Source: Hymenobacter sp. IS2118
Lineage (GTDB): Bacteria; Bacteroidota; Bacteroidia; Cytophagales; Hymenobacteraceae
Length of the DNA: 64,000 bases
Direction: 5' to 3'
Assembly: GCF_000715495.1 (NCBI RefSeq)
Contig: NZ_JNLX01000066.1
Coordinates: 1-64,000, forward strand
Below the pieces are notes generated by a model. It ran no database searches and had not been told where the DNA came from. It worked only from the letters and a program-made list of their open reading frames with translations. This document shows, in pieces, positions 16,277-25,195 of the stretch; position 1 is the stretch's first letter; every line of letters begins with the position of its first letter. The position numbers and the translations under genes are program-made.

Positions 16277-16903
16277 TTAGGAGATGTTTTCCAAACTCAG
16301 GCGCCCGGCGCTGCCCGGCCCCAGGGCCTGGAAGTCCGAGGGCGACATGCCCGTCACCTGCCGGAACTGGTTGGTCAGGTGGGCCGCGCTGCTGTAGCCC
16401 AGCAGGCGGGCTACTTCGGTCACCTTGGCGTCCTGGTAGCTGAGCAGCTCCTTGGCCCGCTCCACTTTCTGGCGGATGATGTATTTTTCCAGCGTCAGGC
16501 CCTCGCGCAGCGAGAACTGGTGCGAGAGGTAGGCGTAGGGACGGCCCAACTGCTCGCTGATAAAATGCGAGTAGGTCTGCACCGGCTGCTGCGTAGCCGG
16601 GGTGTAGTGAATGAGCTCTACCACCAGGGCCTTCACCTGCTCCACCAGCTGGTCGCGCGGGTCGTCGACGAGCGAGAAGCCGAACGTCAGCAGGGCGGCC
16701 TCCACCGCCGGCACGTCCACCGGGCTGCCGTCGGCCATGCGCACGTTGGCGGCGCCCAGGGCCACGTTGTCCACCACCAGCCCGGCCTTTTCCAGCTCGC
16801 GCTGCACCACCCGCAGGCAGCGGGGGCACACCATGTTGCGAATGGAGAGGCGGGTAGCGCCGGCCGCGGGGGCCGGCAAAACCGAGGTAGCGGACTGCAG
16901 CAT
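16277..16903 (-). CDS. AraC-family regulator with N-terminal HMA-like CxxC domain
   Basis: In this 208-residue protein, residues about 17-80 look like a heavy-metal-associated ferredoxin-like fold with the metal motif MVCPRC. A helical linker follows, and then an AraC-type double HTH (about 115-195: YLSHQFSLREGLTLEKYIIR, AKVTEVARLLGYSSAAHL). This architecture suggests direct Cu/Ag sensing by a transcription activator. It is 5 bp downstream of the cupredoxin gene and follows copA, so it may regulate its own operon. A second copy of the architecture is at 30172. The start is the ATG at 16903. Confidence 0.85.
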   Translation of the reverse strand: MLQSATSVLPAPAAGATRLSIRNMVCPRCLRVVQRELEKAGLVVDNVALGAANVRMADGSPVDVPAVEAALLTFGFSLVDDPRDQLVEQVKALVVELIHYTPATQQPVQTYSHFISEQLGRPYAYLSHQFSLREGLTLEKYIIRQKVERAKELLSYQDAKVTEVARLLGYSSAAHLTNQFRQVTGMSPSDFQALGPGSAGRLSLENIS

Positions 16904-16908
16904 CACTT

Positions 16909-17286
16909 TTATTTAACGACCAGGCTGCCCCGCAGCATGTGCATGCCGCAGGTGAACTCAAAGGTACCGGCTTGCTTGGGCAAAAACTCAATGGCCGTGG
17001 TTTTAAACGGGGCCAAATCGCGGCGGATGTTGAAATCGGGCAGCAGCAGCTCCTCCGAGCAGGTGCCTTCCTCATCGCGGTAGAAATTCAGCTGCACCGG
17101 CTTGCCGCGCTCCACCTCAATGACGTTGGGTGAGTAGCCGCCCTTGACCATGATGTCGACCTGCTGCACGCCGGCCGATGAGGAAACGGCGGCCGCCACC
17201 CGGTGCGGAGCCATGAAGAAAAACCAGCCGACAAAGGCCAGCAGGCCTACCCCCACCAGGGTCACAATTATCTGAGAAGTATCCAT
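16909..17286 (-). CDS. membrane-anchored cupredoxin
   Basis: This 125-residue protein has one N-terminal membrane helix (IIVTLVGVGLLAFVGWFFFM) and a cupredoxin_1 domain (about 40-125). C-terminal ligands are C-x2-E-x2-LP-x-F (about 80-88) and FTCGMHM (about 112-118), giving the Cys/His/Met set of a type 1 or CusF-like copper site. It is probably anchored in the inner membrane facing the periplasm. It lies 36 bp after copA and could accept Cu(I) exported by it. Confidence 0.85.
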   Translation of the reverse strand: MDTSQIIVTLVGVGLLAFVGWFFFMAPHRVAAAVSSSAGVQQVDIMVKGGYSPNVIEVERGKPVQLNFYRDEEGTCSEELLLPDFNIRRDLAPFKTTAIEFLPKQAGTFEFTCGMHMLRGSLVVK

Positions 17287-17322
17287 GAGAACAAGTACAA
17301 AAGGGGATGAACGAGCCCGGCC

Positions 17323-19656
17323 TTATGCCTTGCTCTTATAGCCGCGCAGGCGCAGCGAGTTGGTGAGCACCGACACCGAGCTCAGGGCCATGGCTCCGGC
17401 CGCCAGCATGGGCGAGAGCAGCCAGCCGGTGAACGGGTACAGCAGCCCGGCCGCAATGGGAATGCCGAGCGTGTTGTAAATGAAGGCAAAAAACAGGTTT
17501 TGCTTGATGGTGCGCATGGTCTGGCGCGAGAGGTCGATGGCTGTGACCACGCCCTGCAAATCCGAGCGCATGAGCGTGATGCCGGCCGCTTCCATGGCCA
17601 CGTCGGTGCCGCCGCCCATGGCCAAGCCGATGTCGGCCTGCGCCAGGGCCGGCGCGTCGTTGATGCCGTCGCCCACCATGGCCACCACGCGGCCCTCCGC
17701 CTGCAGCTCCTTCACCTTGCTGGCCTTATCGGCCGGTAGGACCTCGGCGAAGAAGCGTTTGATGCCCACCTGCTCGGCTACCTTGGCGGCCGTCTGCTGG
17801 TTGTCGCCGGTCATCATCACCACCTCAATGCCATCTGCCTGCAGGGCCTGAATGGCCGCCAGGCTGGACTCCCGCACCGTGTCGGCCACGCCAATCAGAG
17901 CGGCCACGTGCCCACCGATGGCGGCGTAGAGCACTGTTTTAGCCTGGCTTAGCAGCTGGGCCGCGGCCTGTTCGGTGTCGGTGGAGAGCACTACATTATT
18001 CTCGCTGAGCAGGCGGCGGTTGCCGAGTAGAATAAGTTGCCCGTCGACGGTAGCGCCGGCACCCCGGCCTTCGTAGGCCTGAAACGCGGTGGCCGTTAGC
18101 GACGCACTATTCTGCGCGTCGGCGTAGCGCACCACGGCCTCAGCCAAGGGGTGCTCGCTCTGCCGCTCCACAGCCGCCAGCAGGGGCAGTAGGTGCGCCG
18201 CGGTGTCGCCGTTGGTCGGCACGAAGTCTGTCACGGCGGGCTCGCCACGGGTAATGGTACCGGTTTTATCCAGCAGGACGGTGGTTACCTTCTCGGCTTT
18301 TTCCAGGGCCTCGGCATTGCGAATCAGCACGCCGTGCTCGGCCCCCTTGCCGGTGCCCACCATGATGGCCGTGGGCGTGGCCAGGCCCAACGCACAGGGG
18401 CAGGCAATGATGAGCACGGCCACGAAATTGACCAAGGCCAGCGGCACGCGGCTGGCCTCGGGCGCAAAGTCAAACCAGACCACGAACGTGGCAATGGCAA
18501 TCATGATGACCACGGGCACGAACACGGCGCTGACTTTATCAGCCAGCTGCTGAATGGGGGCGCGGCTGCCCTGCGCCTCCTCGACCAGCTTCACAATCTG
18601 GGCCAGCATGGTTTCGGCGCCGACTTTGCTCACGCGAAAGCGGAAGGAGCCCGTTTTATTAAGGGTAGCCCCAAACACGTTGTCGCCCTCTTTCTTTTCC
18701 ACCGGCAGGCTCTCGCCCGTGAGCATGCTCTCGTCCACGGCAGAGCTGCCGGTGAGAATCAGGCCGTCGGTGGCCACTTTCTCGCCGGGGCGCACCACCA
18801 CTTCATCGCCCACCAGCACCTGCTCGATGGGCACGTCAATCTCCTGGCCGTTGCGCACCACGCGGGCCGTTTTGGCCTGCAACCCCATCAGCGCCTTGAT
18901 AGCGGCCGAGGTCTTGGACTTGGCCCGGCTTTCCAGCACCTTGCCGAGCAGAATCAGGGCAATGATGGTGGCCGTGGTATCGTAATAGACTTCAGGCATT
19001 ATTCCGTGCCCCATAAACCAGTCAGGAATCAGCGTCGCGGCCAAGCTATAGAGGAAGGCGGCGCCGGTGCCCACGGCAATGAGCGTATCCATGCTGGCGG
19101 TGCGGTGCAAAAAGCCGTTCCAGGCCGACACGTAGAACTCGCGGCCGCTGTAGAGCAGCACGGGCAGCGTAAGGGCCAGCAGCACATAATTCAGCACAGG
19201 GGTGGAAATGCGGCTCATCATGGCGGGCCAGAGCATGAGCATGCTCAGCGGCATAATGACCACGGCCAGGACCACGGCCACCTGAAAGCGGCGCTTCAGG
19301 CTCTGGTAGGCGGCGGCTTTGCGGGCGTCGAGCTCCTCGTCGGAGGCCAGCACGTTGGCGGCCACGGCCGGGCTGGCCTCGTGCACACCGTAGCCGGCCT
19401 GCTCCACGGCAGCTTTCAGACCGGCGCGGTCAATCTGGCCCGGCAGGTATTCGATGGTGGCCTTCTCGCTGGCTAGGTTCACGGTGGCGCTTTTGACGCC
19501 GGGTGTGCGGCTCAGGGCTTTCTCCACGAAGTTGGAGCAGGAAGCGCAGGTCATGCCCTCGATATTCAGGGTCGCCGTTTCGGTGCCGGCGGCCGGCGTC
19601 GGGGGCGGCCCCACGGGCGCGGCAGGGGCCGGATGGTGATGCTGAGTGGTTTCCAT
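17323..19656 (-). CDS. copA: P1B-type Cu(I)/Ag(I)-exporting ATPase CopA
   Basis: In this 777-residue ATPase, an N-terminal His-rich leader precedes one HMA domain with GMTCASC (about 34-40). Further landmarks are the A-domain TGES (about 318), the transmembrane ion site CPC ([15 protein letters not shown], about 419), the phosphorylation motif DKTGT (about 463), an HP motif (SEHPLAEAV) and GDGINDAPA (about 665). The last two helices carry the YNTLGIP and [15 protein letters not shown] signatures of the Cu+ group. It moves Cu(I)/Ag(I) from cytosol to periplasm. It heads the operon copA-cupredoxin-HMA/AraC. Confidence 0.97.
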   Translation of the reverse strand: METTQHHHPAPAAPVGPPPTPAAGTETATLNIEGMTCASCSNFVEKALSRTPGVKSATVNLASEKATIEYLPGQIDRAGLKAAVEQAGYGVHEASPAVAANVLASDEELDARKAAAYQSLKRRFQVAVVLAVVIMPLSMLMLWPAMMSRISTPVLNYVLLALTLPVLLYSGREFYVSAWNGFLHRTASMDTLIAVGTGAAFLYSLAATLIPDWFMGHGIMPEVYYDTTATIIALILLGKVLESRAKSKTSAAIKALMGLQAKTARVVRNGQEIDVPIEQVLVGDEVVVRPGEKVATDGLILTGSSAVDESMLTGESLPVEKKEGDNVFGATLNKTGSFRFRVSKVGAETMLAQIVKLVEEAQGSRAPIQQLADKVSAVFVPVVIMIAIATFVVWFDFAPEASRVPLALVNFVAVLIIACPCALGLATPTAIMVGTGKGAEHGVLIRNAEALEKAEKVTTVLLDKTGTITRGEPAVTDFVPTNGDTAAHLLPLLAAVERQSEHPLAEAVVRYADAQNSASLTATAFQAYEGRGAGATVDGQLILLGNRRLLSENNVVLSTDTEQAAAQLLSQAKTVLYAAIGGHVAALIGVADTVRESSLAAIQALQADGIEVVMMTGDNQQTAAKVAEQVGIKRFFAEVLPADKASKVKELQAEGRVVAMVGDGINDAPALAQADIGLAMGGGTDVAMEAAGITLMRSDLQGVVTAIDLSRQTMRTIKQNLFFAFIYNTLGIPIAAGLLYPFTGWLLSPMLAAGAMALSSVSVLTNSLRLRGYKSKA

Positions 19657-19824
19657 AACAAGTAAGGTACAGTGCGTGCTAGCGGAAAAACCGCTGACGT
19701 CTTAACAACACCTTTTAAACTCCTTTCCGTTGGCAATAGATGTGTAGAATTGAGCTTAGCCCTTGCAACATTCGCGGCCTTGGCCAACATTGTGCGGCAG
19801 TTGTATATGATTAGGCTGCTGGCC

Positions 19825-19839
19825 TTGTAAGATTTCCAG
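19825..19839 (-). repeat. 15-bp intergenic repeat, copy 2 (candidate operator)
   Basis: TTGTAAGATTTCCAG is identical to 16252-16266 and in the same orientation relative to the downstream minus-strand gene. It lies about 170 bp upstream of copA. Confidence 0.45.
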
Positions 19840-20003
19840 AGCGGAAGCGTGGCAATACAAAGGGGTAAGGGCCTGGTGGCCGAGCTACAAGACCGGTTAC
19901 TGTACTAAAACCTGCATATTCAGCTGCGTTAAGAATAGACAGCGCCAGGGGCCCGCCAGCACTGGATGGACAATTGCGCTGCGGACCTTTCAAACCTTTC
20001 GAA

Positions 20004-20011
20004 TAATTTTG
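20004..20011 (+). promoter_or_regulatory. putative -7 promoter element
   Basis: TAATTTTG fits TAnnTTTG and lies 17 bp before the ATG at 20028, implying a very short leader. No TTG is at the normal upstream spacing. Confidence 0.45.
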
Positions 20012-20027
20012 TCGTTGATTCGTATCA

Positions 20028-20528
20028 ATGTTCCGACTTAAGACCCATTCCCGACGCACGATGGCGGCCTCCTTACTGGTGGTCTTCCTCAATGTGTTCT
20101 TTGGGCAGGTCGTTTGCGCGCTGGCCATGCCGGTCGCGCCAGTCGCCGGACATCAGCACAAGCACCCGGCCGGTACGCCGGTGCACAAGCACGAGTACAA
20201 GGCGCCGCATCCCCACGGGAAAGAGCACGGCGCCACCGCCAAGCACCAGCATCACGAGAGCGAAACCCCGGGTTCGCACCAGCACGGCGCTAAAGGGGCC
20301 TGCTGCCAGGACGACGCCGCCGCTGTGTGGGCCTCGCTGGCCCATCCGCCGAAAGCCGGCATCGAGAAGATGGCGTTCATGCCAGTCACCTTGCCGCCCG
20401 CACCGCTGGCCCTGGTGGCTCGTTTTCAACAATGGGACCGCACGCGGCCCGTGCTGCTGGTGGCTCGCCGGCAGCTCAAACCCAAAATACCCGACATCCG
20501 CATTTTCATTCAGTCGCTGACTGTCTGA
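20028..20528 (+). CDS. His-rich exported protein
   Basis: The product is 166 residues. A signal-like hydrophobic segment (MAASLLVVFLNVFFGQVVCA, from about 12) precedes a His-rich stretch (about 40-95, with GHQHKH, HKHEYKAPHPHG and KHQHHE) that must bind metal ions. A C-terminal part has a Pro cluster (TLPPAPLALV). It is the first plus-strand gene of the metal block and has no recognised domain. The overall layout (signal, metal-binding cluster, Pro-containing tail) resembles the HYC_CC_PP protein at 30841. Confidence 0.7.
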   Translation: MFRLKTHSRRTMAASLLVVFLNVFFGQVVCALAMPVAPVAGHQHKHPAGTPVHKHEYKAPHPHGKEHGATAKHQHHESETPGSHQHGAKGACCQDDAAAVWASLAHPPKAGIEKMAFMPVTLPPAPLALVARFQQWDRTRPVLLVARRQLKPKIPDIRIFIQSLTV

Positions 20529-20543
20529 GTAATCCGACGCGCT

Positions 20544-20589
20544 AAGGCTCGCGCCGGCACAGCTATGCTGTGTCTGGGGCGGGCCTTTT
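20544..20589 (+). terminator. putative terminator
   Basis: A long imperfect hairpin centred on CACAGC-tat-GCTGTG, with outer pairing AAGGC/GCCTT, ends in CCTTTTCG. It lies 15 bp after the His-rich protein gene. Confidence 0.6.
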
Positions 20590-20659
20590 CGTTTGCTTGT
20601 CGCGCCGCCTAAGCCGGCTTATCCTCCCCCTCCATCTTCCGGGTTTACCCTGCTCCGCA

Positions 20660-20806
20660 ATGAAAAATTGTTGCGAACCGGCCGCCGGCCCGCCACCCCG
20701 CGGCCCGCCACCCCGCGGCCCGCTCCGCCGCCTGCTCACGGGCCTGCTCTACGCCGTGCTGGCTGCCGCCCTGGGCTTCGTGCTCTGGCAGCAGTGGCAG
20801 TCCTGA
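20660..20806 (+). CDS. 48-residue membrane protein with N-terminal Cys pair
   Basis: MKNCCEPAAG is followed by a tandem Pro/Arg repeat (GPPPRGPPPRGPLRR, encoded by a duplicated 15-bp unit) and one membrane helix (LLTGLLYAVLAAALGFVLW). It is too short for most gene finders. Similar tiny CC-plus-helix proteins occur in Bacteroidota copper loci as I recall; function is unknown. It lies 44 bp before the HMBD lipoprotein, probably in one operon. Confidence 0.6.
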   Translation: MKNCCEPAAGPPPRGPPPRGPLRRLLTGLLYAVLAAALGFVLWQQWQS

Positions 20807-20850
20807 GGCGGCCACGGGGCGCTCCCATTTTCTTACCCATACCCCATATT

Positions 20851-21810
20851 ATGTTCCGCTTACCCGTTTCGCTGCTGGCTGTGGCCAGTCTGCTTGCCGT
20901 GGCCAGCTGCTCATCCGACTCCGCATCGAGCAGCGCCACCAACACCGTGACCACGCCCACCACCGGCCCGGCCGAGGGCACCGCCGACCACGCCAGTGGC
21001 CACACCTACGCCTGCCCCATGCACCCCGAGGTGACCAGCACCAAGGAAGGGGAGAAGTGCCCCAAGTGCGGCATGAAGCTCGAACACAACGACCAGGTGG
21101 CCAACGGCAAGTCCTACGCCATGAAGTTTGAGCCCGCGCCCATGCAGCTCACCGCCGGCCAACCCTCACAGCTGGTCTTCACACCCCAGGAAGTGGGCAA
21201 CGAAGCCGCCCCGGTGCCGCTGGCCGTGGTGCACGAGAAGAAAATCCACCTCATCATCGTCAGCAAAGACCTGGGCCAGTTCTACCACGAGCACCCCGAG
21301 TACACCGCCCAGGGTAATTACAAGGCGAACTACACCTTCCCCAAGGGCGGCGACTACGTGCTGTTCCAGGACTACACGCCCACGGGCTCGGGCCACCAGC
21401 TGGGCCGGCAGCCAATTTCGGTGAAAGGCCCGGCCTACGCGCCCGTCAAGTTTAAGAACGACGACATGCAGTGGGAAAAGGATGGTTACGCGGCCACCCT
21501 GGCTCTTGACAAGCCGCTCACCACCGGCCAGCTGCTGGGCATGAAAATCACCATCAGCAAGGACGGGCAGCCGGTAACGGACCTCGACAATTACCTCGGG
21601 GCGCTGGGCCACGTGGTGGTCATCAGCGAGGACACGGAGCGCTACCTGCACGTGCATCCTAACGACCAGGCCGACAAGGGGCCCAACATCGGGTTCAACA
21701 CCAACTTCGAAAAGCCCGGCCTCTACCGGGTATTTCTGCAGTTCAACCACGCCGGCAAGATTCACACCGGCGACTTTACCATCAACGTGAAGGGCCCGGC
21801 CGCCAGCTAA
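20851..21810 (+). CDS. lipoprotein with heavy-metal-binding domain (HMBD)
   Basis: In this 319-residue protein, a lipobox LLAVASC (Cys about 19) and a Ser/Thr linker precede an HMBD domain (about 52-78). The domain has the YACPMHPEV and CPKCGM motifs seen at the N-termini of CusB-type adaptors. The rest is beta-rich with His (VVHEKKIHLIIVSKDLGQFY; HVVVISEDTERYLHVHPN), giving a second possible metal site. It is probably a periplasmic metal-binding lipoprotein. The ATG at 20851 is chosen because it gives the lipobox. Confidence 0.83.
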   Translation: MFRLPVSLLAVASLLAVASCSSDSASSSATNTVTTPTTGPAEGTADHASGHTYACPMHPEVTSTKEGEKCPKCGMKLEHNDQVANGKSYAMKFEPAPMQLTAGQPSQLVFTPQEVGNEAAPVPLAVVHEKKIHLIIVSKDLGQFYHEHPEYTAQGNYKANYTFPKGGDYVLFQDYTPTGSGHQLGRQPISVKGPAYAPVKFKNDDMQWEKDGYAATLALDKPLTTGQLLGMKITISKDGQPVTDLDNYLGALGHVVVISEDTERYLHVHPNDQADKGPNIGFNTNFEKPGLYRVFLQFNHAGKIHTGDFTINVKGPAAS

Positions 21811-21863
21811 GCCTCAGGCAGTTTATCCATTCCTTTTTCCAACTCTCAACCAACCCCAAACCC

Positions 21864-22586
21864 ATGAAAAAGTCCGCTTTTTTCCTCGCCGCCCTCTGCT
21901 CGGGCACCCTGCTGCTTGGCAGCTGCAGCAGCGACAAAACCGCTGATACCACGGCCACCACCACCGAAACGACCGCGCCCGATGCCACGACTTCGGGCGA
22001 CATGGCCGGCATGGACGACTCTAAAATGGCCGAGGGCGGCATGGCCGGCGCCTCGCCCCTGATGGCGTCGATGAACGACATGATGGGCAAGATGGAGGCC
22101 ATGAAGATGAAGGGCAACACCGACCACGACTTTGCTCACATGATGATGGAGCACCACCAGGGGGCCGTGGCCATGGCCGACATCGAGCTGCGCGACGGCA
22201 AGGATGCCACCATGAAGCAGATGGCCGAGAAAATCAAGGCCGACCAGCAGAAGGAGTTGGGCGAACTGGCCCCCATTGCCGAACGCCTGGATTCGGCCCC
22301 CAGCAATTACAAGCCCATGGACCCGGCCGACCCCTTCACCAGCAAAATGAAGATGTCGATGGACGGGATGATGCAGAACATGCCCAAGATGGTGGCCGAC
22401 CCGGACATGAACTTCAACATGATGATGACGGTCCACCACCAGAGCGCCGTGGATATGGCCAAGGCCGAGCTGGCCCACGGCAAGGATACCAAGCTCAAGG
22501 CAATAGCCCAGATGATGGTGGACGCCCAGCAGAAGGAAATCGCCGAATTCAAGGCCTGGCACGACAAGAATGCCGACAAAATGTAA
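21864..22586 (+). CDS. DUF305 lipoprotein, Met-rich
   Basis: In this 240-residue protein, a lipobox LLLGSC (Cys about 20) and a Thr/Met-rich linker precede two DUF305 repeats (MMEHHQGAVAMADIE about 92; MTVHHQSAVDMAKAE about 191). Met and His are abundant throughout (MAGMDDSKM, MMGKMEAMKM). It is a periplasmic copper or silver binding protein by family association. Of the three DUF305 proteins in the window this is the longest and the most Met-rich. Confidence 0.87.
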   Translation: MKKSAFFLAALCSGTLLLGSCSSDKTADTTATTTETTAPDATTSGDMAGMDDSKMAEGGMAGASPLMASMNDMMGKMEAMKMKGNTDHDFAHMMMEHHQGAVAMADIELRDGKDATMKQMAEKIKADQQKELGELAPIAERLDSAPSNYKPMDPADPFTSKMKMSMDGMMQNMPKMVADPDMNFNMMMTVHHQSAVDMAKAELAHGKDTKLKAIAQMMVDAQQKEIAEFKAWHDKNADKM

Positions 22587-22673
22587 CCCCGGGAGCCGGC
22601 AGCGACACCCGAAAGAGGCCGTTGCCGGCCCCATTATTCCACCCCTCACAGTACCCACAATAACCCTTTTCCC

Positions 22674-23231
22674 ATGAAGCTTTTTGGAATTTCCCTGGCC
22701 ACTGCGGCCTTCTTCGCCCTCGCCCCCCTGGCCTCGCAGGCCCAGCATTCTCACGCCGATGGCAAGCAGGATGCGCACATGGCCCCCGGCGAAACCCATG
22801 CCCACGTGGCGCCGCACGGCGGCGTGGTGCGCTCGGCCAGCCCTTACCACATGGAGCTGGTCCAGAAAGCCGGTGAGCTGCACATTTACCTGCTGGCGGC
22901 TAAAATGGTCCCGGTGCCCAATAAGTCCCTCTCGGGCACGGTAATGCTGCAAACCGCTGACAACAAAACCACCACCGTAACCCTGGCAGCCGGTGGCGAC
23001 GACCACCTGGTGGCCAAGCTGCCGGCCGGCGCGAAAGTGCGCACGGCCATTGTCAGCCTGATGGCGGACGGCAAAGCCATCAATACCCGCTTTGACAAAC
23101 TGGACGCGGCCTCCCCGGGCAGCAAGGCCGTGGGCGCCGCCTACGAGTGCCCCATGAAGTGCGAAGGCAGCGCCAGCGACAAGCCGGGCGCGTGCCCGAA
23201 GTGCGGCATGGCCCTCGTGAAAAAGTCGTAG
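22674..23231 (+). CDS. exported protein with C-terminal HMBD
   Basis: This 185-residue protein has a signal peptide ending ASQAQ (about 24), a His-rich segment (HSHADGKQDAHMAPGETHAH), a beta-rich middle and a C-terminal variant heavy-metal-binding domain (YECPMKCEGS...CPKCGM). It would bind metal in the periplasm. It stands immediately upstream of the first TolC-adaptor-RND set and may deliver metal to it. Confidence 0.8.
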   Translation: MKLFGISLATAAFFALAPLASQAQHSHADGKQDAHMAPGETHAHVAPHGGVVRSASPYHMELVQKAGELHIYLLAAKMVPVPNKSLSGTVMLQTADNKTTTVTLAAGGDDHLVAKLPAGAKVRTAIVSLMADGKAINTRFDKLDAASPGSKAVGAAYECPMKCEGSASDKPGACPKCGMALVKKS

Positions 23232-23334
23232 GCGGAGCCTGTTTTCCGGGCGCAGTGCGTCCGGGCCCTCTCCGTCTCGGGCCGTCCGCCGCTGCAACGA
23301 TGGGCGGCCCCTTGGCGGGCTCTAACCTGACAAT

Positions 23335-24582
23335 ATGAAGTATCTGAAAATAACAAGCGGCGCGCGTTTCCTGCTGGTGCTGGCCCTGGTGCTCCTGGGG
23401 TTAAGCCCCGAAGCCGCGCGCGCCCAAACCACCATCAGCCTGGACAGCGCCGAAGCCCTGACCCTGCGCCGCCACCCGCGGCTGCGGCAGTCGGACCGCG
23501 AAATCGAGGAGCAGCGGGCCCTGAAGCGGGGCTCGTTTGCACCGGCCAACCCGGACTTTCTGTTCTTTGCGCCAACGGGCGAAATGTGGGCACCGGGCGT
23601 AGCGCAAACCATCGACCTGCCCAACGTGTACCGCCGGCAGCGCCAGGTGGCGCAGGCCGGCATCACGCTGGCCGAGCGCAACCGCGAGGTGAACCGGGCC
23701 GGCGTGCTGCGCGACACTCGTTTGGCCTACTTAAGCCTGCAGTTTGCCGAAGCCCAGGTGCGCCAGCTCACCTACCAGGATAGCCTGTTTCAGGCGTTGC
23801 GGGTGGCCACGGAGCGGCTGTTCGCGGCCGGCGAAGTGACCTCCCTGCAGCGCATCAGCACCGATGCCGAAGCCCGGCAGGTGACGGTGCAGCTGCAACA
23901 GGCCACCGAAGACCGGCGCGCCGCCCAGCACCGGCTGGGCTTGCTGCTGGGCCAGCCCATGGCTATTCTCACCACCAGCACCGACCTGCGCCGCAGCGGC
24001 CCCGAGCTGGCCCAGACGGGCAGCGCGCTGCTGGGCAGCTTGCCCGCCGAAGACAGCAGCGCCCTCGTGCGCAGCCCCACGCTGGCCGCCGCCACTCAGA
24101 ACGTGGCCCTGAGCCAGTCGGGCATCAGCCTGGTGCGGGCCCGGCGCACGCCGGCCGTCACGGTGGGCTACCAGAACCAGGCTTTTGAGAATTCGGCCAT
24201 TCGGTACCGCTTTCAGTTCGGCGTGTCGGTGCCCATCTGGTTCTGGACCTACCGCGCCCAGCTGCAGGCGGCCACGGCCCGCAGCCAGGCGGCCGGCTAC
24301 CAGTTGCAGACCCAGCGGCTGGAGCTGAACACGCAGTACCAGCAGGTGCTGGCCGATACGCGCAAGTTTTCAACTTCGCTCGGCTACTACGAGCAGACCG
24401 GCGTGGCGCAGTCGCGGGCCATTATCAGCCAGTCGCAGCGCCTGTTCCGGGCCGGCGAAATCAGCTATTTGGTGTTGATTCAGAGCCTCGACCAGGCCTT
24501 TACCATTCAGAATACCTACCTGACCACCATCCGCGACTACCGTCAGGCCCTCATCGAACTTAACTACCTGCGGGGTGCATAA
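23335..24582 (+). CDS. TolC-family outer-membrane efflux protein
   Basis: This 415-residue protein has a signal peptide ending ARAQ (about 30) and two OEP repeats of long coiled-coil helices (about 38-210 and 235-410). The start is TISLDSAEALTLRRHPRLRQ and the end FTIQNTYLTTIRDYRQALIEL. It forms the outer-membrane exit duct of the first HME-RND system. The next gene begins 1 bp after its stop. Confidence 0.9.
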   Translation: MKYLKITSGARFLLVLALVLLGLSPEAARAQTTISLDSAEALTLRRHPRLRQSDREIEEQRALKRGSFAPANPDFLFFAPTGEMWAPGVAQTIDLPNVYRRQRQVAQAGITLAERNREVNRAGVLRDTRLAYLSLQFAEAQVRQLTYQDSLFQALRVATERLFAAGEVTSLQRISTDAEARQVTVQLQQATEDRRAAQHRLGLLLGQPMAILTTSTDLRRSGPELAQTGSALLGSLPAEDSSALVRSPTLAAATQNVALSQSGISLVRARRTPAVTVGYQNQAFENSAIRYRFQFGVSVPIWFWTYRAQLQAATARSQAAGYQLQTQRLELNTQYQQVLADTRKFSTSLGYYEQTGVAQSRAIISQSQRLFRAGEISYLVLIQSLDQAFTIQNTYLTTIRDYRQALIELNYLRGA

Positions 24583-24583
24583 C

Positions 24584-25195
24584 ATGAAACAACTCCTGAT
24601 TTTGCTGCTCGGCCTGCTGCTGAGCGGCCCGGCCTACGCCCACGGGGGCGAGGACCACGGCGACGGCGCCAAAGCGGGCACGGCGGCCGGCGCGACGTCG
24701 TTTTCGGTGGCGGCCCTCTCCGAGCAGTTCGAGGTGCTGCTGCGCTACGAGCCGCTGGAAGGCGGCCAACCCGCCGACCTGCGCCTGTTCCTGTCCGATT
24801 ACGCCACCAACGCCCCCATCAAGGGCGCCAAGCTGACGCTGACTAACCCCGAGGATGCGAATCTGAAGTGGGCGGTGACCGAACAGGAGCCCGGCGTGTA
24901 CCTGGTGGAAGGACAATTTCCGGCCAACAAAACTTATAGCTTCACGGCCAACATCGTGGCCGGCGAGCAGGCCGATTTGCTCCTGCTCGAAGGCATCAAA
25001 GTAGGGGAGAAGCTGCCCGTGGCCGCGACGGCGCCGGCGGTTAGCACTTCGTTTTTCTCCTCTTGGAAAACCATTCTGGCCCTGGTCGGCGCCTTCGCGC
25101 TGGGCATTGGTCTCGCGGCATTGCTGATGCGCCGCCGGCGCACTACCGCTCCTGTTTCCACCTCCAGTCCCGCAGTCTATGAAAACCACGCATAA
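24584..25195 (+). CDS. exported HGGEDHG-motif protein with C-terminal membrane anchor
   Basis: This 203-residue protein has a signal peptide ending AYA followed by HGGEDHGDG, the same motif found after the signal peptide of the next gene. A beta-sandwich-like domain of about 110 residues follows. A C-terminal helix (TILALVGAFALGIGLAALLM) with a basic stop-transfer RRRR anchors it. It overlaps the adaptor gene by 17 bp, so it is probably an accessory subunit of the RND complex. No named family is assigned. Confidence 0.75.
   Translation: MKQLLILLLGLLLSGPAYAHGGEDHGDGAKAGTAAGATSFSVAALSEQFEVLLRYEPLEGGQPADLRLFLSDYATNAPIKGAKLTLTNPEDANLKWAVTEQEPGVYLVEGQFPANKTYSFTANIVAGEQADLLLLEGIKVGEKLPVAATAPAVSTSFFSSWKTILALVGAFALGIGLAALLMRRRRTTAPVSTSSPAVYENHA

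Larger units (their letters stand above)
19657..20027. other. divergent intergenic region
   Basis: These 371 bp between copA (leftward) and the His-rich protein (rightward) contain no gene. They hold the 15-bp repeat at 19825-19839 and the -7-like element at 20004-20011, so this is probably a regulatory region for both halves of the metal block. Confidence 0.55.

Noticed and set aside
18193-19476. 427-codon open frame antisense to copA
   Set aside because: His/Gly-rich shadow of copA with no recognisable fold.
22587-22640. Hairpin GCCGGCA...TTGCCGGC after the DUF305 gene as terminator
   Set aside because: The stem is reasonable but there is no T-tract and the next gene follows within 90 bp on the same strand, so it was not called.
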